A DNA stretch of 64,000 nucleotides, from the NCBI GenBank assembly GCA_905221615.1, contig CAJNDT010002001.1, positions 1,948,881 through 2,012,880 on the forward strand, in the 5' to 3' direction. Of the stretch, positions 55,992 through 64,000 are shown piece after piece. Both the position numbers and the translations under genes were made by a program. Under the pieces are notes generated by a model that did not search any database, was not told the origin of the DNA, and was given only the letters and a program-made list of their open reading frames with translations. Every line of letters begins with the position of its first letter. Positions within the stretch are counted from its first letter, which is position 1. The stretch comes from Symbiodinium sp. CCMP2592. Its lineage: Eukaryota; Sar; Dinophyceae; Suessiales; Symbiodiniaceae.

Positions 55992-56117
55992 ACGAAGCCC
56001 GCGAAGGGCAAAACACCCACCAAGGGCAAGAAACCCGCAAAGAGCAAAAAACCCGCCGTGGGGCAAGAACCCGCGAAGGGCAACAAGCCCGCGAAGGGCA
56101 CAAAAGTCCAAAACCCA
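55992..56117 (+). repeat. 18-bp minisatellite encoding P-A-K-G hexapeptides
   Basis: Six clear units of 18 bp (CCCGCGAAGGGCA core) and one decayed unit. In one frame they read as hexapeptides KPAKGK, TPTKGK, KPAKSK, KPAVGQ, EPAKGN, KPAKGT. Lys/Pro/Ala hexapeptides resemble histone-H1-like or other basic low-complexity tails, but the frame is only 63 codons with no splice support, so a non-coding minisatellite is the conservative call. Confidence 0.6.
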
Positions 56118-57430
56118 AAAGCCTAAACCGCTGCTGAGGAAAGACTTCCACGAGCCCGAAGGGCAAAGCGTGGCAGGATTTGTGAGAGAGGTGCTGAAAA
56201 GCCCGCGGCTTGAGGATTGTAGTACCCTTATAGGAACAGGCAAGCGGAAAAAACATACCAAAAACAACAGAAAAACAACACCGAAAAAAACGCACGACCG
56301 CTGGCATGGGGTGATGGAACATGCTCTTCCATACGCGCAGCTTCATGTTAGCTCAAGCTTAGCTCCATGGCCTTTTAAGTTCTCCCTTTCTTGGCTGGAC
56401 GGCTCTGGGCCGAGCTCTGCTTGCCACTACTACTTTAGAAGCCGTGTTTTTTCCGTGTCCTTCAGGCCGAAAGCGGAGTTTTGTGGATGGCGTCCAATGT
56501 GGTGCGCTTACCTGACGCGTCTGTTCGGCTAAGCCCCTTGTGGCTGGTATATGATTCAAGCAGCTTTTGCTGTCTGTAGGGGACACAAGCAGATGACGTG
56601 ACTTACAAGCCCAGTCCGTTCATGAAAGCTGCTGCAGCTCGGCTGCAGTGACAATGCAAGCGGCTGGCCCGTGGCACGAGAGAATGCACGAACTCCGCAC
56701 CGGGCAGCCTAGGCACAAATTATTGAGGCCATATGGGTTGGGATGTGGGACTCGCCTTGCATGACCGCTTTTTGCTGAGCTGCTGGTTTTTATCCAGGCT
56801 TCCGAAGGCCATGTGCCCGATGACCTGAGCCTTGACTGTGGTTGGCCCTAGCTAGAGGCGCGGGGCAGCGTTTCGGAGAACTTGACCGAGGAATTGGGAT
56901 CCCCTGACGATGAGCTATGGCCGAAGCTCCGGCTTGCCAGTACTCTTTGTGCTTTTGTTCATGTGGCACTGCGAGCCAAGGCGAGAATGGTCTGCCGAGC
57001 GACGCGATCGAGCTTCCGCCGGAACTGATGATGCCTCTTGGCAACAGCGCGGAGGGAGACCCAAGAGAACCGACTGCCGACTGTACCTCAGTACCTCTCT
57101 CCGAGGAACCTCGTAGGCCCTGGCCTTGCAGCGGTCCGAGCAGCCCAACGACCGCCACCTCCCGCAGCCGCTTGGAGTGAGGTTAAAGGCAAACAGCCGG
57201 TTCAAACAGACGGAATGAGATGGAATGTGCAGCGAGGCACCATTGGCTCCATCCCAGGAGCGTGCAAGGCAAGTCCTGGCTTCGGATTCTGGCCTGTTTC
57301 GGATTGGCTGTCGCAGTCGCATCATGAAAGGAAACGCTTGCAGCAGAGAAAGGACGCCTGCTGTGAACTGCAAGATTCTGCAAGTACAGGCGCTGCACTG
57401 TCTTTCTTTGCGGCTCTAGATCTGTTGCAG
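56118..57430. other. Spacer, possible start of the intron-rich locus
   Basis: Open frames at 56910-57180 and 57038-57523 are mildly Pro/Ser-rich and could hide exons of the downstream locus, but I cannot define splice sites. Nothing else is supported. Confidence 0.4.
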
Positions 57431-57490
57431 GAGGCCGCTGCCCGGGAAGCTGCCGAAAAAGCAGCCCCTAGCCTATCGCAATTACGGAAG
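57431..57490 (+). CDS. Possible exon of the intron-rich coiled-coil locus
   Basis: TCTGTTGCAG|G acceptor at 57430, then 20 codons EAAAREAAEKAAPSLSQLRK in phase 0. Ala/Glu-rich like later exons. The donor is uncertain: GAAAAA|GCAGCC would be a GC-type site inside the block. Identity unknown. Confidence 0.35.
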
Positions 57491-57800
57491 ATCTTCTGCT
57501 GTTCCCTCGGCTTTGAGCTTTGATGTGCAGCGGTCATCTGCCAACAAAGGAGACCCAAGAGAAGCAGGCTTGGTTTGTTGGAGGTCCACTGTGTGCGGTG
57601 TGAAGGCAGACGGCAGCTCGTGTGAGGCAGAGGAAGTATTGGATGAGTCCTGGATCGATCAGATGGAGCAGTGGCTCGGCCGGTAGACTGGTTCAGGTCC
57701 ATCCCAAAAGTTTAAGCCTGCGAACCAAGGAAGAATGCCAAAAAGAAGGCCCTTTCTTGCATCCCATTGTCGCAGCTTTTTGTGATGCGCCAGCCGTCAG

Positions 57801-57845
57801 GCAAACCAAGAAAAGGCAGCTCAAATCCGCAAAGAACGCAAGAAG
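57801..57845 (+). CDS. Short exon, charged coiled coil
   Basis: Acceptor GCCGTCAG|G at 57800, then 15 codons (ANQEKAAQIRKERKK) in phase 0, then donor AAG|GCCTTC. The inferred intron 57846-57899 (54 bp) begins GC, ends TAG, and leads into the next charged block. Same junction grammar as the exons at 60-61 kb. Confidence 0.45.
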
Positions 57846-57899
57846 GCCTTCCATCGATTGCAGATTCAGCAGCGATCATGCGAGAACCGCTGGAGCTAG

Positions 57900-57929
57900 G
57901 CCAAGAAAGCAGACGCTGTTGCAAAGCAG
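57900..57929 (+). CDS. Ten-codon exon, charged coiled coil
   Basis: GGAGCTAG|GCC acceptor, codons AKKADAVAKQ, donor AAGCAG|GCAGG. Phase 0 on both sides. A further acidic Ala/Glu-rich frame follows at about 57985-58060 (LEVAEAEDVKEDAEAEA), whose exact splice sites I cannot place. Confidence 0.35.
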
Positions 57930-58119
57930 GCAGGTCAGCGGGTGCAGTCCACGACCCAGATTACAGGCAGATGCATCCATGCAGGAGGCATTGGAGGTAG
58001 CAGAAGCAGAGGACGTCAAAGAAGATGCCGAAGCTGAGGCGAGTTTGAGCTGTTTAGCTGAGCAACGGTGCTTCCAATAGCATCGACACGGTAGGGCGAG
58101 CGTGAGAGAGATGGAGAGG

Positions 58120-58141
58120 CCGCGACCTGCGCAGGTCGCGG
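58120..58141. repeat. Perfect 22-bp GC-rich palindrome
   Basis: A 22-bp sequence identical to its own reverse complement, centred on CTGCGCAG. It would extrude a strong hairpin. It lies between two exon clusters, with no evident gene function. Confidence 0.8.
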
Positions 58142-60031
58142 GTGCATTCGCGCGCGGTGGGGTGGGGAACTTCCCATCCCACCACAACCCTGGCGAAAGA
58201 AAGGGGGCTAGACCCCTTCCTTCAATCTGAAGCAAGCAAAACACCGGATCCCGCACCCTCCCGATGCAGATGGGTGGACCCTGGAACGACAGCATGAACT
58301 GGGAGACTGACCACCTCCTCAGTCGCAATGATGCTGTAATCCGCTGTTCATCTGCATGAACGGCGACTCTGAGAGCGGAGGTTCACAGCTGCAGACCACG
58401 GGGGACACACAGGAGAGTCTGGTGATGTTTTTGCGTGTTTGTACATGCATGTAGTGCTGTTTGGCGCCATGTGATCCCCCAAACGACTGCCAATGGGGGA
58501 CACGGGGAAACCTTCCCAACATGCAGTATGAATAAAGCACCGAATGATAATCCTCCAAAGCAGGCCGAAGCTCGGTGAACTTCTAGTGTAAAGTCGGCGG
58601 TGATCAGGGCTTGTGTTCGGCCGGGGCATCAGTCTTACATCTTCAAAGGACTCTCGGCAGCGGTGAGCCACTTCTAGGCTGCTATGTGTTCCTCTGTTTT
58701 GCCAGAACCGAGGGATCCCATTAGCAACAAATCAAATACAGTTGTGATGCTTCGACTGTGCTTGATGTGGAGACTGCCGCCTGTCATGCGCACAGCTCCC
58801 TCACGATGAGACTTGCGTTAGTTGATCCAGCAACTTGTAGAAACAAGACAGTTGGCGAGCAGCCTTGGGGCCGTGTAATGATGTGATTGTTTGTATGTTG
58901 ATCATGGGGGGTTTCATGATGTCTTGATATGCATTTGCGCCTCAACACTGTGCATGCAGAAGCACTGCGAAATGGACCCGTCGAGGGATTTCTTTGTGTA
59001 GTGGGTCAACATGTTGTGTTTTGAAAGTGGAGCGACGGGGGACTATTATCATTCACGCATGTTGTGAGAAGCGTTGCTCCCTCATGGCATGACTTAGTTC
59101 AACGTTAGAGAGCAATCAACACAAGTTTCACGTCCTGTTGGGGCAGTTGTGGACGGGTGACTTGCCATCGAAATGAAGAAGGGACCTCACGCCCCAAAAA
59201 AGACAAGGGGGCGGGTTTAGGGCAAGTTTAAGGTTTCTGAAGGAGACAGGTGAGAGAGGGCAGTCTACACTAGCAGATGGTTCAACGAGGAAAGGGCGTG
59301 TCTTTTCCGAGCGGTGCACTCCGAAAGTGCTGTGAGACCTTTCAATGAACGGAATGCAACACATCACCGTGGCGACGGGCGATGCTTTCTCTTGAAAGGA
59401 TGTCGGGTTGGGTTCGATGCTGAGGTCTCTTCATCTCTCTCCCTTTGAGAATTTAGACCCCCTCAATGGGAGGGAACGCGCATCTCCTAGCCAGGACAGC
59501 AGGGCTATTCCGCTTTAACCCGCAGACCAAACCACAAGTGAGTCTGCATTTTTAAAGCTCCATTCCATAATGAAGAGCTGCCCGCGGCGCATGAGTCCTG
59601 AAACAACCGCCTTGCCGTCAGTAACTACGAAGTGAAACAACAGATATATACCGAACGGGCATTTCTTCAAGCCTTCCAACAATGAACGCTGGGCTTGACA
59701 CACACCAGACACAAGGTGCATGTGGGCTGACAGCAGGCCTACAGTTTTGCACCGGTGCTACGGCGCGAAAGCATCTCTTTCGATCAATATCTCGGTGTGT
59801 GTGTGTGTGTGTGCGCGTGTGTGTGCTTCGGCATGCCTTCTCCAAGCCTGCCAGCAAGCCAGAAAGAAAGAGCAGCATGTATGCAGCATTCCAGCCTTAC
59901 TTCGTGGTGTGGACTTGGTAACTGGGTACTGGTTATGGCCCAGACTCCACATGATTCCGTCCTTTGGGTGCAAGTCGCGGACAGATATATTTCTTTCGAG
60001 TGCCTCACCCCTGAAGCCCGAACTTGAGCAG
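58142..60031. other. Long intron or spacer within the coiled-coil region
   Basis: No protein-like block was recognised in about 1.9 kb. It contains a telomere-like GGGTTTAGGG word at about 59214 and a (GT)n run at 59795-59826. It may be a long intron between the 57.9- and 60.0-kb exons, or spacer between two separate genes. Confidence 0.4.
59795..59826 (+). repeat. (GT)n microsatellite
   Basis: About 15 GT units with one GCGC interruption. Confidence 0.95.
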
Positions 60032-61895
60032 GTAGAGGATGAACCGGAGGAGGAACAGGCTGAAGATCCGATCGACGAGGAGGACATTGTGCCTGCATGA
60101 GGTCTCTGCGTTCTAAAACCCGTGTCTGCGCAGGAGGAGGACACGCAGTTTGTGGAGCAGTCGAAGCAGCGCCGCAAGCGACAGGCCAAGCAGGCAGCCT
60201 AAGTGTCTGGGAACTTTCGCCTGTAAAACGGACATGCTTGTCGAAAGCATTGGTTCTATCTTGCTGACACAGCTTGCAGAGCTGATGTCTAACACTTTCG
60301 GATGCGAAGGCTTTTTCCATGAAGCATGTGGGAACATGAGGGAGCATGTGGGAAGACGGGGGCATCACCTTTGAAGAGGCCAAGAAGCTTGCAGAGGCCG
60401 GCGGTCCCTTTGGTCGCTGCGTGGCCTCCCTCCAACTTCCTGCACGTGGCGTAGCATGCCTGGCATTGCGGCATACCTGCCCGGCAGGAAAAAATACGTC
60501 AGGAGGAGGAGGAGCAGCGCCAGAAATTGGAAGCAGCATTGCGCGAGAGAAGAGAAGCTGATCAGAGAAGAAAGGCAAGCATCGGCAAGTTTCTCAGACA
60601 TGCCACCGGTGTTGGCGTTCTCCAGGCACAGGAGGAGCAGGACCGCTTGGAACAAGAGCACCAACAAAGGCTGCAACGGGAGGCAGAGCAGGCAGAATTG
60701 CGCCGCAAGGCAAGTGCCACATGTGCCGATCATGTGCCTCACTGGTTTCGCGTCTTTGGAAGCTCGCGGCGCGCGTGCCCGGCGTGCCCGTTGCAGAGTG
60801 CAGGCCGAGAAGGAAGCCGAGCTGAAGAAAGAAGAGGAGGAGCGCCAGGAGCGCCAGAAGGAAGAGAAGCGCAAGCGTGAGGAAGAGGAGAAAGAGCGCC
60901 AGAGGCAAGCTGAGGAGGAAGAGCGGAAGCGACAGGAGAAGGCCGAAAAGATCAAGGAGGAACAAGCCGCTGAGACGAAGGTGCTCGTGCCTGCTTTTCT
61001 GGTTGTGACGTGTCATCACTGTGCGGCCAGGAAGCGGAGGAGCTGGGGCGCGAGCAGGCGCCTACGTAAGGAACGCACATCTTTGGATCAGCCTGTGACA
61101 GCCTGTGTATGCAGTGATAGTCTTGTGTTAGGTCAAGCAGAAGGCGGCAGAAGAGCGCCGTCGAGCTGAGGAGTTTCAGGAGACTTGTGCAGACACTTTG
61201 GATGGCTTTATATGGCTTCTGTTGCCAAGCGCTTTGGCCTGTTTGCCTCATCGACTCATCGTTGCTATTCCTTTTGGGTTGCGATTTGTAGCCGCTGGTT
61301 AGGAACATGGGCGGAAGTTCTCGGCAGACGATAGATACGTGAGGAATGTGCGCAGTGGAGACCGTCTGTTCAGGAAGCTATGGCACAACGGGACGCAGAG
61401 AGATCACGACGCGGAGGAAGGGATAGAAGATCGCAGGCAAGACGCAAGTATGCTTTCCATGCGTGCCGCTGGATCTGGAGATTGCATCGAGCTTTGCTAA
61501 CTGTTGTCCGGATCTCGCGCAGGCCAATTCTGAGCATCAGGACTACATCGGTGTAACATGCTGCAACGGCGACTATGCACTTCGTTGATTGGATCCTGCT
61601 TTTGGTCTTTGTGGTAGGAGAGTGAACAGCCACCACAGGCAGGGGGCTGCACAGATTGGCGCCAACTACCGCTGTGACTTGCACGATCGCGCACCGGGAG
61701 AACAGGTGAAGTCCCTACGCCAGACGCTGACTCCTTCCCAGCTCCGGCGTCAACAGCGTAAGCGCCAAAAAGAGGCTGCTCGGCTCAACCGATGGTGCCT
61801 TTACGACCGCACGCCGCGCGTATCAATTTGCAGCCAAGGCGAGGCGAGCAGCGGAGGCAGCCGAGGCAGCAGATACATACAACATGACATCCTAA
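60032..61895 (+). CDS. Intron-rich gene for a charged coiled-coil protein
   Basis: Proposed exons: 60032-60076, 60134-60193, 60379-60396 (weak), 60488-60574, 60626-60709, 60804-60980, 61031-61057, 61132-61179, 61374-61436, 61523-61540, 61706-about 61790. Each starts with G after AG, is a multiple of 3, and keeps one frame (phase 0). Introns run 50-194 bp, end in AG and begin with GC (six), GT (one, 60981) or GA (three: 60077, 61180, 61541). The product is Glu/Lys/Arg/Gln-rich heptad-like helix (KEEEERQERQKEEKRKREEEE in the 60804 exon). At about 61790 the frame must shift by one to reach an Ala/Arg-rich tail (TARRAYQFAAKARRAAEAAEA) stopping at TAA 61893-61895. Function unknown; cytoskeletal or scaffold coiled coils have this look. 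No start codon is located; exons at 57.4-57.9 kb may belong upstream. Confidence 0.55.
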
Positions 61896-62246
61896 ACCAG
61901 TGCGAGTTGTGGTGATCCAGCCTTTGGTGGAGTGCGATAAGCCTGCTGCGATCTTCGGTCGGCATGGGAAGCCCTCGCTATCGCTGCTGTGGGTCTCCTG
62001 ATCGAAATGCAATTCCCGGACCCTTAGAGATCAGTGCTTTTACTTTCCTTGAGCGAGCGCGCCTGTTGGTGTTAGGCTCGCTTGACTCGTCGTTTAGGGC
62101 CACGGCGGCGGGCGGCGGAGTAGATGAGTAGATCTCAGGGCAGACCTGCCAGCCTGACAGGCTGAAGCAACCGGGGGCCACAAGGCAGACGCTTGGGCGC
62201 TTCTTTGTCCTGGGCGCAAATTCGACATATCTCGGCAATCTTGCAG

Positions 62247-62350
62247 GGAAACCACAGTGACAAAGAAGACAGTGAGGAGGACTTTGTCGAAGAGGAGAAG
62301 CCAAAGCCATCCGAGCGGAAGCAGCACGAGCAGCTCGACAGATCGCCTCG
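62247..62350 (+). CDS. Acidic exon-like block
   Basis: CAATCTTGCAG|GGA acceptor at 62246, then an acidic-to-basic stretch (SDKEDSEEDFVEEEKPKPSER) in phase 0. The right edge is not fixed; the frame stays open to 62456 but loses composition after about 62350. It could be the first exon of a second gene or a further exon of the coiled-coil locus. Confidence 0.4.
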
Positions 62351-62881
62351 GCTTTCACATCCTTCTGTAGCGATGCGATATCTAGGCCTGCATAGGCCTC
62401 GCCTTGATCTATACTCAGTCGAGGCGCCATCCGAGGAAGGAGCGAGAGAAAGCTGAGACAAGGGCGCAGCAGGCGAAGAACGGCCTCCGTGGTACAGGAA
62501 GACTAGGTGCTTGAATTGGCATGACTGCTCTCAGGTCGAAAGAAACTCTTCGGACGAGAAGGCAGATTCCAGGCGAGGTAGCAAAGAAGATGCGAAGACA
62601 CCCGAGGCAAAGCTTCGAGAGCACACGTGCGACGAAACAGTCACATAGCATGCCGAGCCGATGGCAACGAAGCATCTGAGTCGTGAGGCCAGAACTAGCA
62701 GCCCGCCGCGGGAAGAAGCGCAAGAGCGGGAGTCTCAGAAGTCAGAAGCTCTGAGTACGGCCTTTTCCTCATCTCTTCATTCTTTACAGGATGCTGCCTG
62801 GTGCCAGCACGCCCGAGAGACAGGTAGGGGGTTTTCATCCAAAGACCAGGGCAGCGAGCGAGACTGAGCGAGACGTTGCAG
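62351..62881. other. Probable intron or spacer
   Basis: One short charged frame (PREEAQERESQKSEA, about 62703-62750) may be exonic but has no clear junctions. Otherwise no coding signal. Confidence 0.35.
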
Positions 62882-63007
62882 GAGTCCGAGGAGCTGGAGA
62901 AGCCGGAAACCGCCGCGGCCAAGGAGTTGAGGCAGATGGGGTCGACACTTCATGCGTTAACAGCACGACACGCCCCCTTGCAACGCATACCCAGGTCGGA
63001 TGCCGAG
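62882..63007 (+). CDS. 42-codon exon with clear AG|G and AG|GTGCGT borders
   Basis: Acceptor ACGTTGCAG|G and donor GCCGAG|GTGCGT enclose exactly 126 nt in phase 0. The peptide starts Glu-rich (ESEELEKPETAAAKELRQM) and becomes basic (LTARHAPLQRIPRS). The next plausible acceptor in the same phase is at 63229, giving a 222-bp GT-AG intron. Not recognised. Confidence 0.5.
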
Positions 63008-63229
63008 GTGCGTGTATCGTGGAGATGCTTTCATCCTTGTCCATTGTAGTAACCCGATTCGCAGGCATTCACTCTTTCCGGGTGACCTGGCTACATGCAA
63101 GTCGCGGCGTGCAGAAGTGAGAAAACGTTGGGTGCTTGCCGAGGTCCAGTCAGGCATTTGGCCGACGCAAGCGGTCGCAGGCAGCTTGCAAAGGCTTGGA
63201 CGTCTCCAAGTTTGTGCAACGTAATGCAG

Positions 63230-63444
63230 GATATGCAGGACGAGCAGACGTTCCCGGCTCGGCGATCTTTTCTCGAAAGCTGTGAGCCTTCAACTCTGCG
63301 TCCGCACTCTGCACTACTAAGTCTGATGCAATCGATGATGCCCATCACAACGCTGATGATCTCGCAGATTCCAGACCACATGGATGCCGATACCTTCCGG
63401 TGCCAAGCCCAAGCACTGCATCTTCTGTGGTTGAAGAATGACTA
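63230..63444 (+). CDS. Terminal-exon candidate of the 62.9-kb gene
   Basis: After CGTAATGCAG|G the phase-0 frame reads DMQDEQTFPARRSFLESCE, then a Met/Leu/Ser-rich helix (LLSLMQSMMPITTLMISQ), and stays open to a TAA at 63442-63444. If spliced to 62882-63007 it would close that reading frame. An additional charged frame at 63590-63735 hints at further exons. Confidence 0.35.
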
Positions 63445-64000
63445 ACGAGTACATCGCTCCTGTTTGCTTGCATTTGTCAGCGGTTCGGACGCCTCGGCGA
63501 ACGGCTGAGACGGCACCAGTGCGTCATGTAGTGTCTTGTGTCTTCGAAACAAGCTTTCGTCGGTACTGCAACACGTTTGACGGAAGCATACTTGCCGACA
63601 AAGTGCAAAGAAGCATCAACAAGAAGTCCGGCGAGCCGGCAAACAGGCTGCTGCAGGTGGTGAGCAGGTGCAAACAAGAAAACAGATCTGAACGAGAAGA
63701 ACAAAGCAACAAGTTCAAAAAAAGGTGTCCGAGCTAAAAAGCGAGCATGTTAACAAGCGCGTGTGTGTGTGTGTGTCCTATAATGAGTCGGTCGAACCAA
63801 CGATATTAGGCAAGGGTCGCACATTCGACTTTAGTCCTACATGCCGGCCTCCGCAGGCTTTAGTGGTGCAGGATGGGAGTTCTGCTTTCAAGAGCGGCCA
63901 TGTGCTTTGCAGTCGTTTCTCTAGTGAAGTCCTAAGCCTCCAATGGAGGAACATGACCTATGTCACGACTCTTCAAAGGCGACAGCTGGACACGTGGGGC
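63445..64000. other. Window end: possible exon remnants and (GT)n
   Basis: A Lys/Glu/Arg/Gln-rich frame (CKQENRSEREEQSNKFKKR, about 63665-63728) follows a CTGCAG|G acceptor-like site and could be another exon. A (GT)n run lies at 63761-63776. The last 220 bp show nothing recognisable. Confidence 0.35.

Overview
The window looks like nuclear DNA of a dinoflagellate, most likely a symbiodiniacean or a relative; the genus cannot be fixed. Four things point there: (i) a gene built from many short exons whose junctions read AG|G, with introns that begin GC, GT or GA and end in AG; (ii) a Ty1/copia-type retroelement with CCCH fingers upstream of its protease; (iii) scattered degenerate TTTAGGG telomere-like words; (iv) sparse genes in spacer full of trinucleotide microsatellites. 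There are no bacterial operons, RNA genes or CRISPR arrays that I can support.

Layout. 0-2.7 kb: non-coding, with three possible charged coiled-coil exons on +. 2.7-38.3 kb: mostly gene-free spacer with long AGT/AGC and ACT/GCT repeats, a 102-bp MITE-like inverted-repeat unit, one exon-like block (20.4-20.7 kb), a DcpS/HIT-like gene remnant (28.4-30.1 kb) and a secreted glycosyltransferase-like fragment (31.2-31.8 kb). 38.3-39.65 kb: an AT-rich island and an 11-bp minisatellite running into a gap of exactly 100 N, so the order across the gap is a scaffolding inference.

39.75-54.9 kb: about 15 kb of almost continuous + strand coding sequence. It starts as a copia element (CCCH fingers, aspartic protease, integrase, reverse transcriptase, RNase H) with catalytic residues intact, broken by one frame change and one in-frame TAG. 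RNase H continues into a ~750-residue extension in which a ~160-residue module seems to occur twice. Further long ORFs follow: two unrecognised ones, a G-tract/C-tract hairpin block, then a reading frame with Cys-pair ribbons, a CCHC knuckle and a Tpt1/KptA-like RNA 2'-phosphotransferase domain crossed by two frame changes, ending in a Lys/Gly-rich tail. A Tpt1-like enzyme beside, or inside, a retroelement is the most unusual content of the window.

54.9-64 kb: a degenerate spliced-leader-like word, an (ACT)n tract, a 156-bp degenerate duplication, an 18-bp minisatellite encoding P-A-K-G-like units, then an intron-rich locus at 57.4-63.4 kb encoding highly charged coiled coil. In its best part (60.0-61.8 kb) the proposed exons are all phase 0, and introns are about 50-195 bp.

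All calls come from reading the sequence and comparing with remembered family motifs; no search or structure prediction was run.
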